A DNA stretch of 64,000 nucleotides from Polytrichum commune. Taxonomy: Eukaryota; Streptophyta; Polytrichopsida; Polytrichales; Polytrichaceae. The position numbers and the translations under genes were made by a program. Positions 11,449 to 24,016 of the stretch are shown here, piece after piece (position 1 is the stretch's first letter; the number at the start of each line of letters is the position of its first letter). Below the pieces are notes generated by a model. The model was not told the origin of the DNA, searched no databases, and saw only the letters and a list, made by a program, of their open reading frames with translations. The DNA lies in NCBI GenBank assembly GCA_950295325.1, contig OX485803.1, forward strand, positions 44,345,554 through 44,409,553, in the 5' to 3' direction.

Positions 11449-11775
11449 GTAATTTTGTCGATCTCTCGGAACAAGCACAAATTCCAGTACAATGGCAGAG
11501 TCCCCGTATAAATTCAGCACCAATCCATTTCCCGTGCCATGTGACAAACACCGGCACGACCAAAACAGCGGCCCCTTGAATTCGCAGACATGAACTCACT
11601 CGGCACTTTGGCTGAACAATAACTGTCTCGCAATTCGAGTACGCTAATATTACTGCAAAAAATCTGGTAGAATGGACGCTTGCGCGATGGAGGCGAGCTT
11701 GAGAGAGGCGGAATCCAATGCAATTCCGGTGCAATTCCCCTGGGAACCTTCCGAGGAGGGAGGGAGAGGAGCCTT

Positions 11776-11789
11776 AAACCCTAAACCCT
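11776..11789. promoter_or_regulatory. Double telo-box upstream of the zinc-finger gene
   Basis: AAACCCTAAACCCT is present 328-341 bp upstream of the proposed ATG of the minus-strand zinc-finger gene. Telo-boxes (AAACCCTA) are a known promoter element of plant genes for translation and organelle biogenesis; function here is inferred. Confidence 0.45.
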
Positions 11790-11809
11790 GCTTCAAGCAA
11801 CAAGCCTAG

Positions 11810-13733
11810 TAGGTCCCAAGAAACTTGGGGTTCAAATACATACACCTCTTAATGGACCTTACTTTTGGTATCAAAATTGGACCCAAGTTTGAAGATTAGT
11901 TTTCCAGACTTGGAGAAGTTTAACCTTGAGTGGAAATTATTGAGATTTGATGGAAAAGTGATGCCACATTAGTGTCACTTTGTTATATTTTACCTGGGAC
12001 TTGGACCTTTGTGTAAACTCATTGGGTCCAAAATATTGTTCTCAACCAAGAATATCACTTGGTTATGGGGTTTCTTTGAGGTTGTACATGTAAACCCACC
12101 CTAAATTGAGTGATCTTTGTTGGTCGAGAGCAATAATCTAGGTTGCCATCCCAATTTTAATGTTAGGTGCCACTGTTCCACTTGGCTTATTCTTAGCCAT
12201 GAAATGTCAAGGCTTTGGGCAATAAAAGGGGGACTCATTAGCTCTCACATAGCGGTGTTGCTACGAATAGATATCATACTATGAGGGCTCTAGAATTTTT
12301 GCAAAATTTCCCCCCTCGGTGCTATTCCTTTGATAGATTCCAATCTAGAATCAACAAATAATGCTTTAATTCCCACATACTGTCACTTTCATTTATGCAT
12401 TATAATGCATAACTTGATAATCAACATGCCTGTGAGTAGTTGCCGAATTTGTTGATGCCAACCATATTGTGTAATCTAATATGTATCATTAGTTTAAGAT
12501 GTTTTGTATTTTTAAAAATTTGAAATAAAATATTTAATGTTAAGGGGGTCATGTGAAATTGTAATTGTATGGATGTGATCTAGAAATGAGTCTCTATAAT
12601 TTTTTTAAGAAAGAACCTAGACAATTGAAAGATGAATTAGTACATTTTTCTAGTTCATCTATACATAGTGAAAAACTTGCTAGATAGTAAATGGTTGATT
12701 ATTATTATTATTATTATTATCATTTTTTCAATAGACAAGCTTTCGTGGTACAAGGAATATTATATCAACCTCATGCATGGATTACATGGTAATGATCAAT
12801 TACCGGAGTGAACTTATTCATGGTTATTGACAAGTGGTGAAAGCTTGCAGTCCACCAATATTAAACTACTCCAAATCATTGTGGCTCACTCCAATTAATT
12901 ATGTACACTAGTCAAATATATTAACCACTAGTTGAAACAAAATGTGTACTTAATTTTGTGTTGTGTTGTTTGTCTTTGTGCTTAGAAATGCTCTCCTTTG
13001 AATTCATGAGTTTTGTTGAGATGCAATTTGAGTCATGCATTTGGTTTTAATTTGATGACATATGTTGGTACTTTACATTCCAACAATTTGGAAGGATGAA
13101 ATCAACATATGTTACACTGCTTGAATTTCTTGGTGCATCTTTTGATGCAAATTATAATTTCAATGTCCAGTTTGAATGGGTTTTAAGAAATGTAAGAGTG
13201 CCATTTATAAAAACAGAGGAGAGAGCACTCGCTCTACGTATTCAAGGATTGAATATATAGTATTGTTGCAAAAATTGGCCTTCAAAAATTGTTGGGTTTT
13301 GTCAGCTCTGTGAATATTGATTGTTGTGAAATTTGGTTTACTTAAAAATTACATATCGTTGAAAGCTAAATATTACATCTTGCCAAAAATCTATGTACGC
13401 GATTTTGTTTTTACAATGAAATCATTTTAAAACCAATATATGCAAACATAGTTTGCAAGGCCCTATAAAACAAGACAAATCATGTGTAGAAATGGTGGTC
13501 ATTTTATTTTACAATGAAATGTGTAGTTTGCAAATAATTGTACATTTGTACCCCTTCTCATACTTGATCATATTTGCATCATGATTTCATATTATTACAT
13601 TTCCTTATATCGGAGAACCTCATTTGGAAAACATGATTGAACATAAAGTATCAACAACAAAATTTAATTTTTTCAAGATTCCAAAGAGACTCATACCAAT
13701 GGGATGATTTTTGAGAATGATGTTTTTGATGAA
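11810..13733. other. AT-rich intergenic region
   Basis: About 11810-12100 resembles the element at 5275 (shared GTGATGCCACATTAG and TGTAAACTCA blocks). The rest is AT-rich with an (ATT)n run near 12698-12721. I see no gene. The part next to 13734 is the expected 3' UTR and terminator of the quinoprotein gene. Confidence 0.5.
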
Positions 13734-16700
13734 TTACAAACAATAGCTATACAAATATTTTCCATGGGTTTGCCCACCGACGATGGTGATACCTTCTCCA
13801 ACATAGGCGCAACCATTAACAATTGAGAACCCGCCCGCCACACTCCCGTTCCTAGCGTTGCTCCACAAGATGGAGCCTGAGACTGCATCAAGTGCATAGA
13901 ATGCCCCATGGACTCTTCGGGTGGTGGCGAACACCACATGGTTGGCCACACTCACAGGGCCAAACGGTGGGGCAATCACATCCGGGCTGGGGGTCGACCA
14001 CAAGATCTTCCCAGTGGCAGCCTCCAAGGCCACCCATGCCCCCCCAGTGGTTGTTTTGTTGGACGGTAAGAGCGTGTACGTTTGGTGGAAGGTGTTGGTG
14101 ATGGCTGTGTAGATGGTTTTGCCATCAGTCGCAGATCCCCACATGGAGCCTCCAATGGTTCCCCCGGGTCCAGCCACCTACAAAATGCAAAATTTTGCCC
14201 AAGAATCCATGACGGGTACAACGATGACTACATGGCCAAGGGGTTTGTGAACTTGTAAAGTGACGACAAATTGCTATAAGTTCGGTGGATGCTAATCGGT
14301 TTGTTTACCATGTTCTCTAGCTTCTACCAATTAGATTTACACAATGAAACTTGTGTTGCATTAGCAAATCTACTAAGATTAAGTATCAACAAAAACTAGA
14401 CCTCCCCCTAATTTAATTTTGGTTATCAAAAGTGCATGTTTGTGTGATTCCTTAACTGAATACATAGATCCTCTCAATTATGTTCACTATTGAGTGTGGA
14501 ATAATTAATAAAATGTGAACACATAGTCCAATCTCACTTATAAGGCGATTTTAAGGTAATATACTTTCTTTGATCTTCACCGAATCACACACCAATCAAA
14601 TATAGGTGCACATCCGAACAGGAAAGTAACCGAAAAACACCCATATACCTCGCGATGAGATGTGTTGCATTGCAGATTCAATATCACCTTAATTATGCAC
14701 CAGATAATGGCCATGGGGTGGACCTGGCCCACTGGTGGGTGGCCGCAAGCTGATCTACCGGCCAATAGCCATTATGTAGCATAATTTCCAACAAGTATTC
14801 AATGGAAATAGAGATGATGCACATCATCACTTTGATCTTTGAAACCAATTTGTTAAACCACATGATATAATCTCCTGTATGTTGTGGATGTGTTTAAGCA
14901 CCTTGAATTTTTTTTGAGTGGAGAGCATAATTTCTTCCCAGTGGAAATTTAGGTAGACGTGCCTAATTCTAACACAACAATAATCTAGACACTTATATCT
15001 GAGTGGTATGTGGTAAGGTGCAAATCTAAGAACGGACACCATAAAAACACGTGTTTAAAAGAGATTGGATTATGTGTTCAAAAAATGCTAACCATTCTAA
15101 GTTCCAACAAACAATATGATTGGGGGAACTTATATGACCACTTTATGAACACATGAATTTTCACTTGAATAATGAATAAGATATTCATGCAAACTCCGAA
15201 ACTTATGAGACAAATGGCTATGGGCAGGATTTGGATGTGCTTATCAGTTCACCATCTCACCCTAATTGCGTGTTTCTTATCCTAAGAGAAGTGGGTGCAG
15301 AGAGAAAAGTGTCCGAATATCACTCTCATCCACCTTACATAAGATGTAACGTCATTGATGGTTAAGGATTGCAACGACTCACCGTCGTCCAGAGCGTGGA
15401 GCCATTGTCGGCACGAAGCGCATACACGAACCCGCTTTTTTGCGCCACAACTAGAATATCGACACATGACTTGTCGCTCCTGCGCGTCACCAACGGGACG
15501 TCGACGTTTCGTAGAAGCATGGGCGCCTGGCCAAAGTCGAAGTCAGGGCCCGGGATGGCGGGGCAGTTGGGGTTGCCGCTGGACGCGCACGCGAACACCC
15601 ATGTATCATACTCACCCAAATGGTTTGCCCACACGATGGCTCCCGTGTCCAGGTTGAGGGCTAGGACTGACTCGGAGTGATCAGTCTTCCGGATGCACGG
15701 GTCAGGGATGTCGCGAACCGTTTTGTTCAGCTGCTCCTTCTCGCATGCCACTACGTCCGGTGGCGACGAGTACAGGTTGCCTGTCGCGATGAAGACGGCG
15801 TTGCGGGACGGGTCGATCGCAGGGCTGCTGCCCCAAATGGCACTGCCGGCATAACCCCCCGACGCTCCCTGGTTGTCGGGAAGCATCGACGTTCGCCACA
15901 GGATTTTCCCCGTCTTCACATCGAGCTTCAGAAAGCTTCCTTGGAAGCTGCAACAGCCCGTTGTCCGGACCTCCTCCAAGGATGCCGTGCCGACGTAGTA
16001 ACCCCTGCAGCATTCACACCATAGCACTCAGTTCTGATGACCTTCCTTACATGTTGGGTAGTTCATTAGCATCACACCATTTATGGTATTTTGTGTCACT
16101 GAACTATTCGGAACTGCGCGATCCTATAACTTTTTGGGATAGATTTTAGTTTTTTTTAATCAACAAAGGTCAAGTATGTTGTTTGGACATCATAGAACAG
16201 GAACGCACCTGACCTGGTAAAATCTTACATTCTAAGTAAAAAGTTATAGCATTGCGTCACTCCAAATAGTATGTGACACGAAATACTACATACGGTGTAG
16301 TCAAATCCTCCCCATGCCCAAAAGATTTAGCACAAGGAAAACATAAATCAAGGGATCTGTGTATCATGACAAAAGTCATGAGGTAACGAACCCTGGTGAG
16401 CCGTGACATTGCTTAAATGCGACTGTGCATGTGACTACATTAGTGCCAAGGATAGTCTTATGATCTGTTGCTCTTTGTGCATGCACATAACCACCTTCAA
16501 GTTCTCAAGGATCTAAGTGTTGTCCTCACTATCCTACTTGGGAGTCATATTCCTTGTTTGCCAAGGACAGTCATTCACATGTGAGTTCAAGTTCACATGC
16601 AATTGACGTTTCCTCCACATTGTTCACATGGATAAATGAACAAACAGTGTAGGAGATTGCCTTGTCTTCAAATCCTAGTGTTCCCATCCAAAAAAAATGA

Positions 16701-19544
16701 AAAGACAAAGAAGGAAACCATCTCACATCGGGACCCTCCTATGAGCAACTATCCACATGTTGGTTCAAGTTGACCTGCAAGTGGGCCGCTTCCTCCCCAC
16801 GATTCACATGGTGTATTGAACCCAGGACCACTAGGAGATTGATTAATTTTCCTCATGGGTGCCAAAAAATACCATCTCACATTAAGATCCCTACGGACAA
16901 CTATCCATATATCAATTCAAATTCACTTGCAACCAACTAGTGCTTCCTCTTCAATGTCCAATAAGTACTAGACAATGGCCATCGGAAGGACTTGGGCGAG
17001 CGGAGAGTGGGTTGCGAGCCGGGTGCCCCCTCCCCCCAAATTATGTTGCCTATCAAACCTAGAATGGTTATATCATATTTTGAACATGCAATCCAATCTT
17101 TCTAAACACATGTCCGTTTGGTGTATGTTCTTGTAGCCACGTTGAACCACATACCACTCAAATATAGGTGCCCTAATAAGAAAAGTAACCAAATAATGCC
17201 CCCTCCCCACCTGACTTTACCAAATAACCAAAGTCTTTTCTAAAACCTGGGTAAAGCTCCCTCGGTTATAGGGGAGGCATCCAGCTATCCCAATGCACCT
17301 ACAAGAACTTGCTCCGGAGATTTTTGAGTAGGTTTTAGTTAAGTAGCTTTCACACATGTTCATGGTTTTATCTACCAAGCAATGAATGTTGGATAGTTTT
17401 TGTCCCATCCCCAAATCCCTTACTACTCATCTATCTTACCATCAGTTTTTGTTAATGGAGCTCCTCGTGCCCTCATAGCTAAGACTAAAAAATAACCAAT
17501 CACAAGGACGGGAGGCGACACTTTATAAAGTCCTACATTCTTGCCTCATGTCTAGGTACCGATGGGAGGGTCGGTGCTTGGGACTTAAAACCTCCACTTT
17601 TAAGCCATGCCACATCATTTGCCAACTAGGCTCGGCACTAGATAATGTCGATGGTGTGGAGGCCTTGTTTTTAGAACCAACTTTTAGGCTTTGCTAAAGT
17701 CAGGTGGGGAGGGGGCATAAGGGTTGTCTACCAAGTTATCTCACATTGGGTACGCTTACCCCTCGCCAAATCACAAAGCAAAGCATTGATTCCCTAGAAT
17801 ATTATTGCAGTTGGCGGCCTGACTTACCCTTGGAAGACGGTACCGGACATGGTGACGACGGCAAAAGGGTGCGAGTCCAACAAGGAGGACCAGACGAAGG
17901 CACCCGTGAACCGGTTCAAGGCGACCACGTATCCGGGATTGTAAATCCCCAACAGCAACAAATTGTTCGCCACGACGGGAGTGTGACGGCACAGGATGCG
18001 CATCCCCAACACTCCGGGAGTGATCCTGGTGGCCTCCGTCAGGTTCTGTTTCCACATCACGGCGCCCGTGTAGGTGTTGACGGCGAAGATGGAGCCATCC
18101 CATGTGGATGTGTACACAAACTGCCCTTTCACCGAGGGTGTGGAACTCACATCGGAGTCGGTGAAGACCGACCACTTGAGCTTCAGGTTGTGCACATTCG
18201 CGCGCGTGATCTTCTCCTCGGTTGCAGCGTACCGCTGGTTGCTCAACCCGTTTCCGTGATTCTCCCATACTGCATCCTACAATTTCAAGAATAGTGATAA
18301 TAAATAATAAATAATGAATTGAGTTTATAAAAAGGGTTATGTGTGCAAGATTTAGGAGTGTGGGTGTTGGTTTAACAAGAAACTGGAAGCTGCTGAGACA
18401 TCTGTAAATCTGCAGTGGACAACAGGTGTCCTTGTAAGAGTGGATGAAAGGTAGCCAGTCACCCATAAAATAGTAATAATCAAGAGAGATGTTAAAGATT
18501 AAAGCTTTGAATAGAGAGAGCAATTAGAAAGAAGCAACAACCAAAAGTAGAATGAAATAGAAAACAAACCACAGAACGATGCGGCACTAGTCAAATGGTG
18601 GCAAGCCAATTGACCATAGGCCATCCACGACATCCCTAATGAGAGTTGCTGATGAACAGTCCAGCAAGGTTTAACAAGAAGCAAACTACTGACATCTTTA
18701 GACAATCAATGAAAAATATTAGCAAGAGACAACAGACACCCTCCACCGCTGCCAGTGTTCATGATGATGTTCAAACGACACTTGGAGTTAAATGTACCCA
18801 GTAACCTTTAGAATCATAAGCATCAAGAGAGGTGATAATCAGTCGAAATCTTCTAGAGGTATATACTCCTCATTGACACAAAGCATTCAAAATGAACCAA
18901 TCAGAAACTAGAATGAAGTAGAAAACGAATCACACATGCGCCAATATAAGCCAGAGATTTCCTTGTAAGTGTCGATCGATGTTCAAAAGACACTTAGAGA
19001 CGATTTAAGCGACCCAGTAACCTATAAAATGAGAATCAAGAGAGGTACGTAGTCACTTACTCGATACACAGCAATCAAAAGGATTCAACGAATCAAACTA
19101 GAATAAAATAGAATTGAATCACTTTGTTAGAGGTAACAGGGAGATTTAGTAAGCAAAACTTCACACTTGCTACCAAGAACATGACCACCTAACCGAAAAA
19201 TATGGACTGAGGGGGAGATCAGGAGACGCCCTGCCTCCTTTCTGTACCACTCGAAATGTACAGCCCACGAACATATGAGGCTATTGTCAGCGTCTTCTCT
19301 TAGTGTTTGTTTGTTCATTAGTAACGACCGACATCGTCCACCCCCCTTGCAACATTGGTGAGGTGCAAATCAAAGATCGAGCTGCCTGGCAATTCAGATT
19401 CACAGTGATAACTTAGAGCTTCACTCATGTGATTCAACAAGGGCGGACCTGCTGATGATCAGCTGAAACGCATGACAAGAGGAATCCGGCGCACAAAAGC
19501 ACATTGAATGCTGCAACCAGTACTCGTCCCGCCATCTTCATCAT
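13734..19544 (-). CDS. Secreted PQQ-propeller quinoprotein, polyvinyl-alcohol-dehydrogenase-like, 4 exons
   Basis: Proposed exons (minus strand) are 19449-19544, 17828-18276, 15383-16004 and 13734-14177; phases 0, 2 and 0 agree and give 536 residues. Exon 1 encodes a signal peptide (MMKMAGRVLVAAFNVLLCAG..., cleavage after VSA). The mature protein shows seven propeller docking motifs of the type AxDxxTGxxxW: AVNTYTGAVMW, ALNRFTGAFVW, KLDVKTGKILW, ALNLDTGAIVW, ALRADNGSTLW, ALEAATGKILW and ALDAVSGSILW. This is the beta-propeller of PQQ-dependent alcohol dehydrogenases, and the ENHGNGLSNQRYAATEEKIT start is typical of the PVADH-like group. Whether the plant protein binds PQQ, and its substrate, are unknown. 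Introns are large (1.2-1.8 kb) and carry a Harbinger-type MITE and several dispersed repeats. An alternative is a general eukaryotic quinoprotein of unproven activity. Confidence 0.88.
14285..14665 (-). repeat. Dispersed repeat, reverse copy in quinoprotein intron 3
   Basis: Shares TCTAGCTTCTACC, ATTTACACAATGAAACTTGT and CACACCAATCAAATATAGGT blocks with the copies at 30235-30595 (same orientation) and 47150-47500 (opposite orientation). Confidence 0.65.
14949..15340 (+). repeat. Dispersed repeat, forward copy in quinoprotein intron 3
   Basis: Contains GAGTGGTATGTGGTAAGGTG, CACGTGTTTAAAAGAGATTG, an AACAAACAATATGATTGGGG block and the right end GAGAAGTGGGTGCAGAGAG followed by CATCCACCTTA. It faces the reverse copy at 14285-14665, so the intron carries an inverted pair about 285 bp apart. 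Confidence 0.7.
16540..16990. repeat. Degenerate tandem repeat in quinoprotein intron 2
   Basis: Three diverged units of about 150-175 bp share the order CTATCCACAT (or ACAGTCATTCACATG), GTTCAAGTT, CACTTGCAA/CACATGCAA, a GCTTCCTC/GTTTCCTC block and TTCACATGG. Noncoding. Confidence 0.5.
17040..17193 (-). repeat. Dispersed repeat, truncated copy next to MITE 1
   Basis: The reverse complement of the family core is present (AACCTAGAATGGTTA, CCAATCTTTCTAAACACATG, ACCACTCAAATATAGGTGC). It stops at the left target duplication of the Harbinger-type element, which therefore inserted near or into it. Confidence 0.6.
17197..17717. mobile_element. PIF/Harbinger-type MITE, copy 1 (quinoprotein intron 2)
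   Basis: The 521-bp element has terminal inverted repeats TGCCCCCTCCCCACCTGACT and the exact inverse at the right end. It is flanked by TAA on both sides (17194-17196 and 17718-17720). A 3-bp TWA duplication is diagnostic of PIF/Harbinger (Tourist) insertions. It has no transposase and lies between exons 2 and 3 of the quinoprotein gene. Confidence 0.85.
18440..19130. repeat. Degenerate direct repeats in quinoprotein intron 1
   Basis: The core CCAGTAACCTATAAAATGAG...ATCAAGAGAGG recurs at about 18458, 18799 and 19014, each followed by a CAAT-rich stretch and GAATGAAATAGAAAAC or a variant. The units differ in spacing. No coding potential. Confidence 0.5.
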
Positions 19545-19550
19545 GATGTT

Positions 19551-19768
19551 GCCGCCACCTTCTAAGCTTCTGCTTGAGCGATCTTCAAAGTTCGTCCTAA
19601 ACTACCAGCTGAGTGATCTCCCAGCCGAATATTTAAGAAGTTGTGGAGCACATGATTCAGCCGCCTCCTTCTGAGCTTCTGCTTGAGTGATGTTCAAAGC
19701 TCGTCCTAAAATACCAGCTGAGCGATCTCCCGGCCGAATATTTAACAAGTTGTGGAGCACATTATTCA
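19551..19768. repeat. 109-bp tandem duplication upstream of the quinoprotein start
   Basis: Units 19551-19659 and 19660-19768 are the same length and differ at few positions. Both run from GCCGCC(A/T)CCTTCT through AGCTTCTGCTTGAG and CCGAATATTTAA to GTGGAGCACAT(G/T)ATTCA. The pair begins 7 bp upstream of the proposed start codon (19544), so it probably forms the 5' UTR and core promoter. Confidence 0.85.
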
Positions 19769-19800
19769 GCAGTCACCAAGTGGCAAAGTGTGCTATCTAA

Positions 19801-20310
19801 AGGCCCAACCCCATCTGGCTTGACCAAATAATCAAACTCTTTCCTAGAAACTAGGTAAAGCTCTCTCAGTTTGGGGGAAGCACCTGGCTATCTCGGTGCA
19901 CGTACAAGAACTTGTTCCGGAGATTATTGAGAAGGGTTCTAGTTAAGTAGCTTTCACATATGTTCATTGTTTTTATCTACCAAGCAATGACATGTTGGAT
20001 GATTTTTGAAGCAAGGCCAAATGCCTTACCACTCATCTACCTTACCATCCGTTTTTGTTGATGGAGCTCCTCGCACCTGTTTAGCTAAAACTAAAAGCAA
20101 TTGGTCACGAGGACTAGAAACCCACACTTTTGACGGTCCGACATTCTTGAAGGCACCAATGGGAGGTTGGCGCTTGAGACTTCGTCTTTAAACGCATGTC
20201 ACATCCTTTCCCATCTAGGCTTGGGATAAGAAAGCATTGATGGTGTGAAGGCCATGTCTCTATATATAGCAAACTTTTAGGCTAAGCTAAATTTAGGTGA
20301 GAAGGGGGCA
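19801..20310. mobile_element. PIF/Harbinger-type MITE, copy 2 (upstream of quinoprotein gene)
   Basis: A 510-bp member of the same family as 17197-17717. The right end is intact (GAGAAGGGGGCA, then TAA); the left end is degenerate (AGGCCCAACCCCATCTGGCT) and preceded by TAA (19798-19800). It lies about 255 bp upstream of the quinoprotein ATG. It has diverged more than the other two copies, so it is probably the oldest. Confidence 0.75.
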
Positions 20311-20313
20311 TAA

Positions 20314-23300
20314 TTGACAAAATTTGAGTGATGAGTAGAATAAAATCGTGATTCTCATACATATTCGGCACGACTTGGAAGTTTTTATTTTGGTTTGTTT
20401 CCATGTATCCACTTGGAGTCGACATGATCTGTGTCATTCATCCAGTTTGAATTCAACTGTGGCACCCATTATGGCGGTTTAGGGAGCATTGGATATAATG
20501 ATTAAAGTTAAAGGGACTGCCGTCTTGGATTCGGAAGGAGGGAGCACAGTCCGATAATTTCCACCAAGAGCACAGGAGTTTGGAGTACTTCAAGGGTTGT
20601 TTACTCTTCACACTATGACTTACAAAGGTGGTTATGAACTTTAAGTGGCCAACCACTTGTACTACTCCATTTATGGTGTTTAGTGTCAATCACATGTATA
20701 CTAGTGTCACTTATCTTAATTTGAGGTGTATGCTAGGTTACATCAATGATCGATGACTTCATTATTGATCATCTTATAATACTTGGCATTCAAATGTGCT
20801 AACTAATATCTTGGCATGAGAATTATGTTCAATAATGTTACGAGGTGTATGTCTATGTTACACAATGGTCTACAAAGTTGACTTAAGTGTACAAACATGA
20901 CACTTGACATGATTATCATGCTTAAGAATATCTTTCTCTTGCATACTAAAATGTGAACACATGACACTTGACATTAGTATGCTCAATAATAATTTTCCCT
21001 TGCATATTAAAACGCAAAACTATCATCTTAAGTACCTCAATGTGCTATGCTAAATGTCATAATGTAAATGAATTTTGACTTGAATATTGGTAGTTAGTAG
21101 ACGTGACACTTTGAGACCTCTAGGCATCTAGTTTAGGGTTGCCCTCAAAAAGTGTAGGTGATACTAAATACCATAAAGGGTGCACACTAAATATTCCTTT
21201 TAGTTTGGGCCATAGTAATTCCATGGTGCCCATATTAATTTTCATGATAAGAATTAGTGTGTCCATGTTGATATTTAACCCATATCAAATCTCTAGTTTA
21301 AATGTTGTGTGGGTCACATTAATTGTTTTTCTAAGAAATTGATGTGGGTGAATATTGTGTTTTATGGTACTTTATGATGTAAGGTGACTAATTTATATTA
21401 TGTGAGGTGTTGGTTGAAAGTCTCAAGGAAGACTGAGGTGGAGAAGCATGGTCTTGGACCCATGTAATCTCCACCCCAACAAGACAATTAGAGTGGCCAC
21501 GTCATTTCTTTCCACGGCACCCACACAGATGGGATTAGTTATTTTATCTACGGTTTTTTTCATTAATTCTTTTTTTGTTTTCATGTGCACATGCTTGTGG
21601 TTGTAGGTGATGGTGAGGTTGGTCTTCTAAAATTACAATCTATCATTGGTATAGGCCATGATTTTGAGAAGAATTCCAAGTGATTATATTTATTCATATT
21701 GGTCTTGGATTACAATAGTGTTGGAGTGGTTGCCTCCCAAACTTTCTCTATAGACCTTGGGCTTGAGACTCTACATTGGTGTCACATGAAGGGCTCTTTA
21801 CACTACAAAGGTGGTTGTAATTGTGGACCATAATGATCAACCACATTTACGGGTTGATCTTTTAAATTGCAATCTATCATTTAGCTAGGCCTTGAACTCA
21901 AGAAGAAATGCGAGTGATTATCATCCTTCAGTTCGTCTTGGATTGTGGTGTTAATGTGGTTGCCTTCTCAACTAAGTTCTCCCTAAACCTTACCCTTGAA
22001 ACTCTTTAGTGGTGCCACATGCACATGAAAAATGTTTTGATTTTCATTCATGCTGAGTAGTGGGGTTGATGGGGTGGAGGATGGTTGTGGCTATGTCTTT
22101 TCCATGGAAGTAGAACTAAAGAAACCCGAGACTCTCAGTTTAATATAAAGAGGTCTTTCTCAAATATAATTAAATAAAAATAAATAAAAATAAAAATATA
22201 CATATACATATACATATACACATACATCTTATTGGAATCTCTCCACCACTAGCTGTTGAAAAATGTCTTTATGACCTCCAAAAGTCCGATCACAAAAACT
22301 CATCAATGGTTCACCTCTATTCCTTGTAAATTTTTACATCTCACAAACAATTTGACACTTCTAAGACTTTCAAGACAAGTATAGGATGTTTGCATTTACC
22401 ATCACTCTATGGTACCTCAAATTTTAGGCCAATCATATGAATTTTATCATCAAAAGAACATAATATTTTTTTACTTTTTTAAAAAATTGATGAATATTTT
22501 GAATTAACACTCGTAAATTCAATGTTAAGGGGATCAAAACAAAATTTTAAATATTTTTAGTTACATGGATGTGATCCTTTGATGATGCCTCGCAATTTCA
22601 CTTTTGAGACAACAATTCTCCAAAAATATTCTATGGTCACTTTACAATGTCTTTGGGGAATCGTTCCCTTACGCCTCTCACCGGCACAAAAAGGGGACAG
22701 CCGAGGAGGAGGCCGTGTTGTCTCTTGGTTCCTGAGGATGTCTCCTCCTTGGCGACGGTCTTCTTCTTCGTGGCTTAGTCCACGGTCTCCCTCAACCCAG
22801 TGCCATTTCTCATGCGCATCGCAAGGAGGTCATCAACCTCGGAGATGAAGTTGTTGAACAAAACTTGGCGGTCTTGCCTGCAGCCGAAAGTCCGCCGTGC
22901 AGCCCAAGTTCAAGGGCAACACCTGGTATTATTTGAAGTCAACAAGCAATGAACAGGGAGAACTGACCAGATGAACCGGGTGGTTTTTGGAAAATAACCG
23001 GTTGAAGTTCCAGACTCCAGGGAATTTACCCATCATCGTACAGGAATCTATGGAATACAACCCGGATTAATAAAGAAAAACGAGAAGATGTGAACATGTA
23101 GCCAGTTGAGCTTGTAAACACTAGGATCTTGACTGATCATGCCCAAAGATCTCCCCGGACACCGCGAACAAGTTCAAAGCAGAACAAATAAGTAAACTTC
23201 GGCCAGAACACCTGCAACTGGTCCAAGGACATCGCAGCCAAGTACCCAACCCACACAAACACCAATTGCAACCGGCCAACAGAATATGCTGGAGAATAAG

Positions 23301-24016
23301 TAACCATACTACCACCCGCAGGGACAGAGCTTCGAACAGACTGCTCCTGTCGCCGCTTCCCAAAAACGCGTCTCCAATACATGCAAAGTTTTCCCACCCC
23401 CTTCATGACCAATCCTGGCATTGCTTCGACATGTATATTCACGGTGGCATTTCCGGCCAAATGCCCCCTCAACACAAGAAAGAAAAAGGAACGTCAGAGT
23501 CTTTTACCCTGACATGCGATATTCGTTCACCGCCTCCTTTTTCATGTCCGCGTCCCCTCAACACACTACTTCTTGGTGCAAACTCACCCGAAGTAACAAC
23601 CATTCCTTCGGTGCAACGTTGGGATTATCGCCAGGTGCAAAGTAACAAGACATGCATAAAGTCACCAAAATACAAGGATCTATGCTATATTATCACACAG
23701 ATCTTTATCACCAAAACAGTCACCACTGTGACTAGATTGCTCCTATTTTAAACACCGGCACCTACCGTGTCCACAGGAATTTCTACTTCGAAACCCAAGA
23801 GTACGTTGCATTGCACGTATTGGCGCCTCACGAAGCGTTGCGGATCGAGAGTGCCCCGTCTTCAACCTTTGTAGTCGTTCCAATGTGATCCTCTTTATGT
23901 AATCCGAACTTACTGGCAATATTTTGCCCTTGTACTCCTTGCTCAATGACTCGAGTGACTCCCATGTTATCGAGCCCTGAACAGTATTGAACTATCTACA
24001 CTAAATATAATGATAC
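20314..24016. other. Gene-poor AT-rich region
   Basis: No supported gene. It holds a TACATA/AAATA simple repeat near 22165-22230. A GC-richer stretch at 22640-23960 has open frames on both strands, none resembling a known family. At about 22960-23130 lies one copy of a repeat also found at 42410-42730 and 44335-44510 (AACCGGTTGAAGTTC, then AACACTAGGA), perhaps a decayed retroelement part. Confidence 0.5.

Noticed and set aside
15362-16027. 221-codon frame as a complete gene
   Set aside because: It is exon 3 of the quinoprotein; the apparent start and end are intron sequence outside 15383-16004.
17704-18523. Long frames of 196 and 250 codons around quinoprotein exon 2
   Set aside because: They are shadow frames of the true exon (17828-18276), which alone shows propeller motifs and correct splice phases.
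23137-23751. Frames of 112 (minus) and 161 (plus) codons
   Set aside because: Opposite-strand overlap, no recognisable domain and no splice-consistent partners. The flank matches a dispersed repeat, so it is probably repeat-derived.
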